From Dysgonomonas sp. 521 (GTDB taxonomy: Bacteria > Bacteroidota > Bacteroidia > Bacteroidales > Dysgonomonadaceae): 48,567 bases of DNA. A program made the translations under genes and the position numbers. The DNA lies in NCBI RefSeq assembly GCF_010501055.1, contig NZ_QVMO01000024.1, forward strand, positions 1 through 48,567. The letters are read 5' to 3'. Position 1 is the stretch's first letter. Each line of letters begins with the position of its first letter. The notes below the pieces were generated by a model. That model did not search any database. It had not been told where the DNA came from and saw nothing but the letters and a program-made list of their open reading frames with translations. This document shows positions 1-7,863 of this stretch, one piece after another.

Positions 1-47
1 GCTTAAGAAAAAAACGGTAATTTTGTCAGACTAATTTGCACAGTGAG

Positions 48-90
48 TGGGTGGGTATCACCGGAATCACTGGGTGGGTATCGCCGGAAT
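48..90. repeat. Two tandem 20-bp direct repeats
   Basis: The sequence TGGGTGGGTATCACCGGAAT at 48-67 recurs at 71-90 with one change (A to G at the 14th base), period 23. Short tandem repeats with this look occur at the ends of some IS21-like insertion sequences, so this may be the stub of a lost element; no transposase gene is visible. The remainder of 1-157 shows nothing else I can name. Confidence 0.6.
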
Positions 91-157
91 ATGCATTTTA
101 TAACGTTTTTGTCATGTACTGTGTAATTGTCTTTAAAAATATATTTGTTTGTTATTT

Positions 158-369
158 ATGCGAATCAAGGGTTAACTGTGCTGTTTTTTGTCCCTTTAGG
201 GACTGAATGTTGGTAGAAAGAAGCTTTAACCGGTTAATTGCGTGCCGTTAGGTACGCAATATCTACAGAACAATTCACATTTTGTACCTGACGGCACAAA
301 AAAACGAATTTCATTCATGTTTCTACCAATATGATGTGCCTAACGGCACATTTAACCCTTGATTAGCAT
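158..369. repeat. Inverted-repeat element A1 (MITE-like, 212 bp)
   Basis: The ends are inverted repeats: ATGCGAATCAAGGGTTAA at the left and its near-complement (CACATTTAACCCTTGATTAGCAT, one mismatch) at the right. Inside are further self-complementary stretches, among them GTCCCTTTAGGGAC and CGTGCCGTTAGGTACG. It is nearly identical to A2 at 1048-1258. Flanks are TATTT (153-157) and TACTT (370-374), a 4-of-5 match to a target duplication. No coding capacity, so it would be non-autonomous. Confidence 0.8.
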
Positions 370-379
370 TACTTATGTC

Positions 380-986
380 AATCAGTAGTTGATAAGTTAA
401 ATGTTCTTTAATTTTTTATTCTGCGCGCAATCGCAGATTGCTTACCTTACTTTTGGCCAAAGCTCCAAAAGTAAGCAAAAAAGCATTGCGCCCCGCTTCA
501 CCGTACGACCCACCATCGGCTTGCCGGCTGAATGAAGTGATAATGGATTCATCATTCTACAGATTGGCAGACGATACTTAAAAGCGCCCGCACTTCATTC
601 TACGCCGCCTGTACCGGGTGGGTACCCCGTACGCTGGCTAACGGCGCTGGCTGACGCCTGATTTGCAGGGTCTAGCCTCTGTCTTGACGTTGCGTTGCGA
701 CTCCGTGCATCTGTTCCGCAGGCGGGGCACCCACCCGGTGCAGGCGGCGTGAAACGGGATGTTGTCCGAGCCGAAGGCGAGTTTCGTCCCGTTTAGCCGG
801 CAAGCCGTTGGTGGGTCGCCGAGGGACAAAGCACTAGCCTTTTGCTTCCTTTTGGGCAATGCCAAAAGGAAGGACAAGCCCGGGAGGGCGCGGCAGTAGG
901 GAGCTGCCACTAATGTATTTAGCCTAGGATAGCCTTTATGTAAAAAATAAAAGAACACATAATTTAAACAAAACGAAATACTGATT
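380..986 (-). repeat. Large palindromic element C1 (about 607 bp)
   Basis: The 566-bp core (421-986) is repeated in inverted orientation at 7131-7696, about 90-95% identical by eye. The outer ends are AATCAGTA inverted repeats (380-387 and 979-986). It is clearly richer in G and C than the surrounding AT-rich DNA. Self-complementary segments: hairpin 446-456/465-475; long stem 505-529/795-819; stem 530-539/591-600; stem 603-628/724-749; stem 752-759/787-794; hairpin 845-855/862-872. The three inner stems abut the long stem almost base to base, giving a four-way junction. Frames such as 638-958 on the minus strand are open but are explained by this structure. Strand is given relative to C2, which is called plus. 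It could be a non-autonomous mobile element or a structured RNA. Confidence 0.8.
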
Positions 987-1047
987 CGTATAAGTAATAG
1001 GAACGAATATACTAAACATATTTTTCAACTACTGATTCCCATTACTT

Positions 1048-1258
1048 ATGCGAATCAAGGGTTAAATGTGCTATTTTTTGTCCCTTTAGGGACTGAATGT
1101 TGGTAGAAAGAAGCTTTAACCGGTTAATTGCGTGCCGTCAGGTACGCAATATCTACAGAACAATTCACATTTTGTACCTGACGGCACAAAAAACGAATTT
1201 CATTCATGTTTCTACCAATATGATGTGCCTAACGGCACATTTAACCCTTGATTCGCAT
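1048..1258. repeat. Inverted-repeat element A2 (MITE-like, 211 bp)
   Basis: This near-identical copy of A1 has perfect terminal inverted repeats beginning ATGCGAATCAAGGGTTAA. A perfect 5-bp direct repeat TACTT flanks it at 1043-1047 and 1259-1263, the footprint of a transposition event. Its right end lies just beyond the terminator of the porin gene. A1 and A2 bracket element C1. Confidence 0.85.
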
Positions 1259-1283
1259 TACTTACAGTAAAGTATATAGATAC

Positions 1284-1326
1284 GATAAAAAAAATACCCG
1301 GTGTATCTATCATTACACCGGGTATC
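1284..1326 (-). terminator. Rho-independent terminator of the porin gene
   Basis: ATACCCGGTGTA at 1294-1305 pairs with TACACCGGGTAT at 1314-1325 (12 bp, 8-nt loop). On the minus strand the stem is followed by a run of T (complement of the A run at 1286-1294). It lies about 20 bases past the stop of the minus-strand porin gene. Confidence 0.9.
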
Positions 1327-1346
1327 ATATATATTCTTTATCTTTT

Positions 1347-2771
1347 TCAGAACGAAAAGTCTACTCCAGCCGTGAATACTTTATTCTTCCTTGTATATGA
1401 TGTAGAAGGGCTGCCTGCAACATCCGCCATCTTGTAATCCGAATAGTCTGTATAGAAATACCCTACATTTATCTGAACATTTTTGGATACATTTACTGCA
1501 CCCCCGAAGCCTAATGAATACGAATTCACAGAAAAGCTCAAATCAGACTGGAAACCATCTGCCAATCCATATCTTGTTATCTGCCCACCCATACTTACAA
1601 GGAACATAGGGTTGATACGGTACTCGACACCAGCCAGGTATTCATTTGTTCCGCCTGTCAGATGTTTCTGTTTTCCTCCTGCCATATCTGCGTCTTTATC
1701 AAAGAAATGATGATAACCCACATTTACTGTCAACGGCGCTATAATATCATAAGATGCCCCTATAGTAAAATAAGCAGGTACATCGTGCGCGGTATTTACT
1801 CCATCCTTAAATGAATCCAACCCGGCATCTTTATTATACTGAGTCTTATTTTCTACATTAAGGCTGGTTCTGAATTCGTACTTCGCCCCGATATTTAAGC
1901 CCTTGTAAGAAAAGTGTACTCCTAAAATAGGTGCGACACCCCAGCCGGATTGTTTAGAATTCAATTCTTTGTCTGCGGTAGAAGCGGCATATTGTTTAAG
2001 CATATTTTGTTGTTCTGCGTTCAGCATCGGGTTAGCCGACAGCTGGGTAAAATACTCGGAAGCATTTACCATCTCCCCATTTCCCAGTCCCGGAACCTGA
2101 GAGTTCGGATTGATCTTAATATCCCTTATATATCCTTCATATTTATTATGTACGATATTCAATCTGAAACCTGCATAAACGGAAAACATATCATTGATCT
2201 TGTAAGTCCCCCCAATCTGTCCGCCAAATATGTAATTCGTCCCTGTCATATAAGTATCATACGCATATTGGTTGCAAGTCAACGGGAGGCTCAAGCTTTC
2301 TGCAAATCCTTGTATAGCCGGAGGGATAGCTGCTATAGGAGCCTCAAACATGGAGATACCATCATTGAATGTGGCTTTTCCTCCTCCACCAACGACGGCA
2401 AGATTTCCCGAAAGAGCCCAGTTACCTTTACGGTATACAGCCTGCAATGAAGGGATAATAGGCGCGGAGGCTGTACCTTTAAACTGCTTAAAGTCGCTTC
2501 CGCCGGAACCTTTATAGGGACTATATGTAGAATTTATAATTCGTTCCTGAAAAGCACTCTGATTACTAAAAGAAAAGTGAAAACCTTCGGCAAGCTTTAT
2601 CGTACCGGCCGGATTGTAGTATGCGGCGTCGGTCGTAGTAGTCGCTTCCAAAGCCATCAGGCGGGCAAACCTCGCGCTCTGATTCGTATTAGTCAAGATA
2701 CCTCCGGCAAAAGCAAATGAGGTACTACACAGGGTAAGTATGGCCACTGCCAACGCTTTTTTCTTATTCAT
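1347..2771 (-). CDS. OmpP1/FadL-family outer membrane transporter
   Basis: The predicted 474-aa protein is an outer membrane beta-barrel of the FadL/OmpP1/TodX family, which lets hydrophobic molecules such as long-chain fatty acids cross the outer membrane. It opens with a signal peptide (MNKKK, a hydrophobic stretch, then AFA-GG, cleavage near residue 22). The N-terminal hatch-like segment (NQSARFARLMALEA, then DAAYYNPAGT) is the family hallmark. The rest alternates strands and glycines, and the last residue is Phe (FSF), as usual for barrels that use the BAM complex. An in-frame ATG at 2837 lies upstream of the promoter at 2799-2828, so the start at 2771 is preferred. Single-gene unit with its own promoter and terminator. 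The substrate cannot be told from sequence. Confidence 0.9.
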   Translation of the reverse strand: MNKKKALAVAILTLCSTSFAFAGGILTNTNQSARFARLMALEATTTTDAAYYNPAGTIKLAEGFHFSFSNQSAFQERIINSTYSPYKGSGGSDFKQFKGTASAPIIPSLQAVYRKGNWALSGNLAVVGGGGKATFNDGISMFEAPIAAIPPAIQGFAESLSLPLTCNQYAYDTYMTGTNYIFGGQIGGTYKINDMFSVYAGFRLNIVHNKYEGYIRDIKINPNSQVPGLGNGEMVNASEYFTQLSANPMLNAEQQNMLKQYAASTADKELNSKQSGWGVAPILGVHFSYKGLNIGAKYEFRTSLNVENKTQYNKDAGLDSFKDGVNTAHDVPAYFTIGASYDIIAPLTVNVGYHHFFDKDADMAGGKQKHLTGGTNEYLAGVEYRINPMFLVSMGGQITRYGLADGFQSDLSFSVNSYSLGFGGAVNVSKNVQINVGYFYTDYSDYKMADVAGSPSTSYTRKNKVFTAGVDFSF

Positions 2772-2798
2772 TTTGTAAAAAATTATTAAAACAGTGCA

Positions 2799-2828
2799 CA
2801 AAGATATAAGGAATATATTAGTTTCAAA
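2799..2828 (-). promoter_or_regulatory. Bacteroidota-type promoter of the porin gene
   Basis: On the minus strand TATCTTTG (2806-2799) matches the TAnnTTTG -7 box, and TTTG (2828-2825) lies 18 bases upstream as the -33 box. Transcription would begin about 20 bases before ATG 2771. Confidence 0.75.
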
Positions 2829-3010
2829 AGAAACCATGTTAAAATTATCACTTTATCTTGCTGATTATCAAATATTTGTTGCCTATGCAACTAATATTCA
2901 GATTACAACAAACCCATGTTAGATTAACATTTATAAGCTTTTAGCAGAAATAAATATGGGAAATAGAGAATATTGGAAGACAAGCGACCTTGATATTTTT
3001 TGAGAAGAAT

Positions 3011-3210
3011 TTAGAGTCTGTTTAAATTTTATAGCAAATTTTTTTTATAGCTATTTTTAGATGGATTTTATCATTTTTGCTAGCAGGTTTAGCGGGCTAA
3101 ACCAAGAGTAAAAAGGGGAAAATACGCTAAAAAGAGCATAAAAAAATTGCTAAGAACTATTGACCTGAACCTGTAATAAAAATTTTCGCTAAAATTTAAA
3201 TAGGCTCTTA
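3011..3210. repeat. Inverted-repeat element B1 (MITE-like, about 200 bp)
   Basis: The left end (TTAGAGTCTGTTTAAATTTT at 3011-3030) is complementary to the right end (AAAATTTAAATAGGCTCTTA at 3191-3210) with few mismatches. Very AT-rich, no coding capacity. The CTGTTTAAATTTT core is shared with B2 at 7864-8040. The stretches either side (2838-3010 and 3211-3463) show no gene I can support. Confidence 0.65.
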
Positions 3211-3463
3211 ACTTTATAAAGAAATGATAACAAAGGACATATTTACTACCATAATATCACTAAATCGAAATAAGGTAAATCGAATTATAATTCACCTATC
3301 TTGTTTTCAGATGCTTCCAGGGGGGAGCGGCTTGTTTCCTCCCGTATATTTTACCTGCGGGCAACCACAAGGCATTACCTCTACATCGTTCAATAGGATA
3401 TTGATTTTTGATACGTTGCCCCTAAAAATGAAAAAGTCGGAGCGACTTCTCAGTAAAAAATAA

Positions 3464-3471
3464 TAGATTTG
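3464..3471 (+). promoter_or_regulatory. Candidate -7 box for the lipoprotein gene
   Basis: TAGATTTG matches TAnnTTTG and ends 19 bases before ATG 3491. No clear TTTG is seen at -33, so this is tentative. Confidence 0.45.
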
Positions 3472-3490
3472 CAAAAACTTATATATTTAT

Positions 3491-4000
3491 ATGACTGACT
3501 TAACAAAATACTGGTTAAATATATTCCTCTTGTTTATATTTATTCTTTCTTCCTGTTCGACAGAAAATACGAAGAAAAAACTGACATACGAGGGTATCTC
3601 CTTCACCTGCCCTGTAAACTGGATAGTGAAAACAAGTACACTACCCGGGGAATCTTATTCGATAAGGGCGCAAAGCGGGAATAACGTATTGTTCATTACA
3701 TTTACCGATAAAAAAGGTATAAACCCGAAAGATCTGATAGAAGGCTATTTCAGCGAAATAGACAGCACCAAATATCAGTTGAAGACAGAGAATATAACAT
3801 CTTCAAATTTCGGAAAATATGAAGGTTTGTCTTCCAGATTTACCATTGCAAACCATTCTGTACACGCTTGTGGAAATATGTATGCATTTAAGGAGGGCGA
3901 AAAGAGTATATTTATCGTTAAACAAAGCGATACCGAAGAGCACCTGGAACAAAATTTCAAAATAATAGAAGATAGCTTTAATATAGAAGCCGCACAATAA
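3491..4000 (+). CDS. Putative lipoprotein
   Basis: The predicted 169-aa protein has a hydrophobic N-terminus ending in a lipobox (FILSSC; Cys at residue 22), so it should be lipidated and anchored in a membrane facing the periplasm or surface. The rest is a small soluble domain that starts YEGISFTCPVNW, a pattern seen in small PsbP/DUF1795-like domains, but I do not assign it to a family. It ends four bases before the flippase gene, so the two are probably co-transcribed; whether they work together is unknown. Confidence 0.75.
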   Translation: MTDLTKYWLNIFLLFIFILSSCSTENTKKKLTYEGISFTCPVNWIVKTSTLPGESYSIRAQSGNNVLFITFTDKKGINPKDLIEGYFSEIDSTKYQLKTENITSSNFGKYEGLSSRFTIANHSVHACGNMYAFKEGEKSIFIVKQSDTEEHLEQNFKIIEDSFNIEAAQ

Positions 4001-4004
4001 TCAT

Positions 4005-5477
4005 TTGAGCAAGAACCCATCATATAACCAGATACTGAAATCCACCACTATTTTTGGAGGGTCGCAGATATTCATTATTCTTGTCGGAATAATCCGTACC
4101 AAAATTATAGCCATACTATTGGGGCCTGCCGGAGTAGGCCTTATCGGCATTTATCAATCTATCATTGATATGATGCGCACAGGCTACGGGCTTGGGATGG
4201 ATACCGCTGGGGTAAGGGAGATAGCCGAAGCAAAGGCAAATGCCGATGATACTACTTTTGGCAAGGTAATATCACGCTTCGGCAAGTGGTTTAGATGGAC
4301 TGCCGTCTTAGGGTTCTTCTCATGTGCTATCTTCTGTTACCCTATCAGTATATGGGTCTTTGAGGATGACGGGTACGCCCTACTTGTCGCAGCCTTATCC
4401 ATCTGTGTTTCACTGGCTATACTGACCACGGGGCGCTCTACGATCCTACAGGGGATGAGAAAAATACCCGAACTGGCTAAATCGAATATGCTGGGAAGCA
4501 TCTTCGGGCTTATCGCGACTGTCCCTATCTATTATACTATCGGACTGGACGGAATAATTCCGGCTTTTATAATAACATGGCTGATTTCCTTCTTTTGTGT
4601 AGAATATTATTACAGGAAGCAACGTTTCAATAAAGTTGAAATATCAGGCAAAGAAGCTTTTTATAGCGGATTGAGTACTCTGAAACTCGGTATCTTTATT
4701 GTACTTGCCGGACTGATAAGCACCATCAGCATGTTTCTCGTGAGGGCTTATATTACCCGTGAAGATAGCGTAGACACCGCAGGGCTGTTCCAGTCGGCAT
4801 GGGTAATAACAAATATATACCTGGGGCTGATACTCCGTTCGATGGGTTCGGACTTCTTTCCCCGCCTGTCTGCCATTGCCGGACAAAAGGACAAAGTGAA
4901 GCAGCTAATAAACGAACAAAGCTACATTGTTTTAATCATTGCGCCACCCGCTATTACCGGCATGTTGATATTCTCCGATTTTGCATTATCCGTCCTGTAT
5001 TCGGGCAAATTTACAGGCGCGGGCACTCTCCTTTGCTGGCAACTGACAGGGACATTCTTCAAGGTACTAAGCTGGCCTGTGGCCTTCATTATGCTTGCGA
5101 AAAACAGGGGTTTGATATTCTTTATGTCCGAAGTTGCTTATTACGGCGTGTATCTGGCTGCGAGCTACCTGCTATACCCTTACTACGGGCTGGCAGCCGC
5201 CGGCATAGGATACCTTATGGCGTATATCGTATATCTGCCGCTTGTACTTATCGTAGGGCATCAGCTTTCGGAGTTCCGGTGGGATAAGAAAACCATACAA
5301 ATGGCGCTTATTAACCTGATACTTATATGCATTACATTCTATATAGCAACTTATATTCCTGAATATGCGTATCTTGGTACAATACCGTTATTGTGTATTT
5401 CGCTGTTGTATGCCTATCTTAATCTAAGGAAGGTTTTTAGCATTTCGGAGTTGAAAGGTTGGTTCAAAAGGAAATGA
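4005..5477 (+). CDS. O-antigen translocase (Wzx-like lipid-linked oligosaccharide flippase)
   Basis: The predicted 490-aa integral membrane protein has about 12-14 hydrophobic segments and the signature near its start IFGGSQIFIILVGIIRTK followed by LLGPAGVGLIGIYQS, typical of O-antigen translocases of the MOP (MATE/PST) superfamily. These flip undecaprenyl-linked sugar repeat units across the inner membrane. The start is TTG at 4005; residues MSKNPSYNQILKST match where the family begins, and no in-frame ATG lies nearby. Only four bases separate it from the upstream lipoprotein. No glycosyltransferase or polymerase gene is nearby, so it is an orphan flippase. Confidence 0.88.
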   Translation: MSKNPSYNQILKSTTIFGGSQIFIILVGIIRTKIIAILLGPAGVGLIGIYQSIIDMMRTGYGLGMDTAGVREIAEAKANADDTTFGKVISRFGKWFRWTAVLGFFSCAIFCYPISIWVFEDDGYALLVAALSICVSLAILTTGRSTILQGMRKIPELAKSNMLGSIFGLIATVPIYYTIGLDGIIPAFIITWLISFFCVEYYYRKQRFNKVEISGKEAFYSGLSTLKLGIFIVLAGLISTISMFLVRAYITREDSVDTAGLFQSAWVITNIYLGLILRSMGSDFFPRLSAIAGQKDKVKQLINEQSYIVLIIAPPAITGMLIFSDFALSVLYSGKFTGAGTLLCWQLTGTFFKVLSWPVAFIMLAKNRGLIFFMSEVAYYGVYLAASYLLYPYYGLAAAGIGYLMAYIVYLPLVLIVGHQLSEFRWDKKTIQMALINLILICITFYIATYIPEYAYLGTIPLLCISLLYAYLNLRKVFSISELKGWFKRK

Positions 5478-5613
5478 CAGTTAGCGACAAATAACTTGGG
5501 GTGTATTTTTTGATATGCAAGCATATCTCAAACTTTTTTAAACACGGAGTAAAGGGAGTTACACGGAGTTTTTCCGCTATAACACATATAGACCAAGTCC
5601 TTTTTATCGTTAC

Positions 5614-6321
5614 TTACTTCTTTTTCTTACGTTCCGCTTCTATTTCCTTTACGCGGGGTATTACCAGATTATCTTCTATAAAGGTGTGTGCTTCAAGTTC
5701 TTCTTCCGACATATACAGTTCGGTCAGAACGTTTATCATCAGCATCTGGTCGGTAGTTCCGGGTACATATTTCAGCAATATCTGCTTCAGGTCATTCATT
5801 TTCCCTTCTATATCGTTATGCCTTTCTTCGAAGATATTGATAGAGTAATGCTTATCGGAATGCTTATCTATCAGTGAATAGACATAAGGGAAAACAGTAT
5901 CGTCTTCATACTGCATGTGCTCAAAGACCTCTTTCATATAATTGTCGAAGAAGTCGAGGACTACCGTCTGCAAAGCTTTGTCAGTCTCCGGAAATATAAG
6001 TTCGAGCTTACGCCTGATATTCGGAAGCCTCCGGTCGAGAAAGTAGCTATGTGAACTCTTGAGGTAACGCAAAAAGGGTGCCAACGGCAACGTACGGAAA
6101 GCCTCCTCTATATTGATGATACATTTGTTTGACTGATAATTGGCCAGGAACAGGAAGCAGTCTGTATCGAATTCGTTTTCCCGGCATACCGCGTCTACAC
6201 TTTTTTCGCCAAATCCCAACGAGATATTCAGCCGGTTGAGAAGTAATAATAAATGATAATCGGCGTCTATCAACTCCGACATCTTCATTTTCTTATTGAA
6301 TACAATGGTTATATTTTGCAT
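5614..6321 (-). CDS. Hemerythrin-domain protein related to RIC/YtfE/ScdA iron-sulfur repair proteins
   Basis: The predicted 235-aa protein matches the RIC (YtfE/ScdA) layout: a short N-terminal domain (about residues 12-60) and a four-helix hemerythrin-like domain. Likely di-iron ligands in the family's order are H91, H135, E139, H168, H212 and E216 (HMQYEDD and HTFIEDN motifs). RIC proteins help restore Fe-S clusters after nitric oxide or oxidative damage. The N-terminal Cys-Cys pair of YtfE is absent: the place reads LGFGEKSV. Cysteines remain at 46, 55 and 67. The gene lies 11 bases downstream of a LuxR-type regulator, almost certainly in one operon. The precise reaction is unknown. Confidence 0.8.
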   Translation of the reverse strand: MQNITIVFNKKMKMSELIDADYHLLLLLNRLNISLGFGEKSVDAVCRENEFDTDCFLFLANYQSNKCIINIEEAFRTLPLAPFLRYLKSSHSYFLDRRLPNIRRKLELIFPETDKALQTVVLDFFDNYMKEVFEHMQYEDDTVFPYVYSLIDKHSDKHYSINIFEERHNDIEGKMNDLKQILLKYVPGTTDQMLMINVLTELYMSEEELEAHTFIEDNLVIPRVKEIEAERKKKK

Positions 6322-6332
6322 CGCGTAAACGT

Positions 6333-6941
6333 TTATTCGTCCTGATATTTAATTTCCGAAATATCCACCAGTTTATTTATAATGGCGTAAATAGTCAGGC
6401 CTGAGATACTATGAACCTTCAATTTACGCGTTATATTCCTGCGATGGGTAATGGCTGTATGGATAGATATACTATGATAATCCGCTATCTCCTTATTGCT
6501 CATCCCCTTTACTACACTTATCAGTATCTCCTTTTCCCTGTCGCTCAGTTCTTCCGTTTCCGACTGGCTGTTCTGTTCTTTTTCAAGGCACTTAAGCAAT
6601 GTTTCTTCTATCTTAGATTCCGAATCATTGATACGTATTACAGCATCATAAGAACGGTAAAATTGCTCATCGATCAGATTATAAACCAAAGCGATAATGG
6701 CTGTTTGCTTATCCAGATTGAGCTGCTGCCGTATATCATGCCGCGAGGTATGCCCCAGCAGCATGGGATTGATAAGTACCGCATCCGGGTTCAGTACATT
6801 TATCTGGTAGTTTATATCCTCCATTTCTCTCAATTCTACCACTTTTCCCACACTCGAAAGCTGGGATAAAACATAAACCAGACCTTTACGGATAATATAT
6901 GAAGTTTCGGCTACAGCCAGAACTTTCTTCGTTTTAGACAT
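6333..6941 (-). CDS. LuxR/NarL-type regulator with degenerate receiver domain
   Basis: The predicted 202-aa protein has a response-regulator-like N-terminus (residues 5-120) and a C-terminal LuxR/GerE helix-turn-helix (about 132-197; LSDREKEIL, NKEIA, VHSISGLTIYAI). The phosphoacceptor Asp is replaced by Asn58 (AVLINPML) and the acidic pocket is AE rather than DD/DE, so ordinary phosphorelay control is unlikely. It precedes the hemerythrin gene by 11 bases, which suggests it controls that operon. GGAAAGG just before the ATG is an unusually good ribosome-binding site for this phylum. A second, canonical member is at 38061-38717. Confidence 0.85.
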   Translation of the reverse strand: MSKTKKVLAVAETSYIIRKGLVYVLSQLSSVGKVVELREMEDINYQINVLNPDAVLINPMLLGHTSRHDIRQQLNLDKQTAIIALVYNLIDEQFYRSYDAVIRINDSESKIEETLLKCLEKEQNSQSETEELSDREKEILISVVKGMSNKEIADYHSISIHTAITHRRNITRKLKVHSISGLTIYAIINKLVDISEIKYQDE

Positions 6942-7130
6942 CCTTTCCGATAGATTTCTTATATAGAATCATTCTTTATAAGTTACAAATTACGTGATAT
7001 TTTATTTTATAAACAAATGTTATAGGATGAAGTCGTCTTGACTTTCAACCACAGAGTCGTACAGAGTTTTACGGAGTACAATAATACTATTTGATTCACA
7101 ACCGATTATGTATTTTTGATAAATTATGTC

Positions 7131-7696
7131 AATCAGTATTTCGTTTTGTTTAAATTATGTGTTCTTTTATTTTTTACATAAAGGCTATCCTGGGCTAAAT
7201 ACTTTAGTCGTAGCTCCCTACTGCCGTGCCCTCCCGGGCTTGCCCCTTCTTTTGGCATTGCCCAAAAGAAGGCAAAAGGCTAGTGCTTTGTCCCTCGACG
7301 ACCCACCAACGGCTGGCCGGCTAAACGGGACGAAACTCGCCTTCGGCTCGGACAACATCCCGTTTCACGCCGACTGCACCGGGTGGGTGCCCCGCCTGTG
7401 GAACTGATGCACGGAGTCGCAACGCAACGTCAAGACAGAGGATAGACCCTGCAAATCAGGCGTCAGCCAGCGCCGTTAGCAAGCGTACGGGGTACCCACC
7501 CGGTGCAGGCGGCGTAGAATGAAGTGCGGGCGCTTTTAAGCATCGTCTGCCAATTATTGCAATGATGAATCTTTCATCACTTCATTCAGCCGACAAACCG
7601 ATGGTGGGTCGTACGGCGAAGCGGGGCGCAATGCTTTTTTGCTTACTTTTGGAGCTTCGGCCAAAAGTAAGGTAAGCAATCTGCGATTGCGCGCAG
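7131..7696 (+). repeat. Large palindromic element C2 (566 bp, inverted copy of C1)
   Basis: This matches the reverse complement of 421-986 over its full 566 bases without net length change. It keeps the same set of stems. The hairpin at 7245-7255/7262-7272 differs from its C1 counterpart by two compensated base-pair changes. Frames at 7126-7407 (+) and 7554-7787 (-) fall inside or across it and are not supported as genes. The bases at 6942-7130 and 7697-7863 hold nothing I recognise apart from a degenerate ACAGAG/ACGGAG repeat near 7050-7076. Confidence 0.85.
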
Positions 7697-7863
7697 ATAG
7701 AAAAGACCAATTTAAGTAATGGAAAGTATTTATTGCAACATAATTTCCCTCCCTATCATGCTGACGACAGGAAGCATCTCTTGTCACTTTCTCCTTTGAA
7801 GAACGGGATCAGGATGACAAAGAGAATGTTGTATTGATTATTATTGATTACTTGCAAAAGGGA

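Noticed and set aside
638..958. Open frame of 106 codons on the minus strand, with a similar frame at 7126-7407 in C2
   Set aside because: Both lie within the palindromic element; the frames end differently in the two copies, and the sequence constraint is explained by base pairing. Such frames are often over-annotated as hypothetical proteins.
1950..2517. Open frames on the plus strand opposite the porin gene
   Set aside because: Shadows of the clear porin gene on the other strand.
3224..3463. 79-codon frame on the plus strand before the lipoprotein gene
   Set aside because: Composition is like non-coding AT-rich DNA; no family similarity or start signal seen.
5501..7076. Degenerate CACGGAGTAAAG/ACAGAGTTTTACGGAG strings near 5543-5571 and 7050-7076, on both sides of the hemerythrin operon
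   Set aside because: Too short and degenerate to call as an element or attachment sites; similar strings are common in intergenic DNA of this phylum.
7554..7787. 77-codon frame on the minus strand at the end of C2
   Set aside because: It crosses the element border, is not preserved in C1 and has no recognisable start context.
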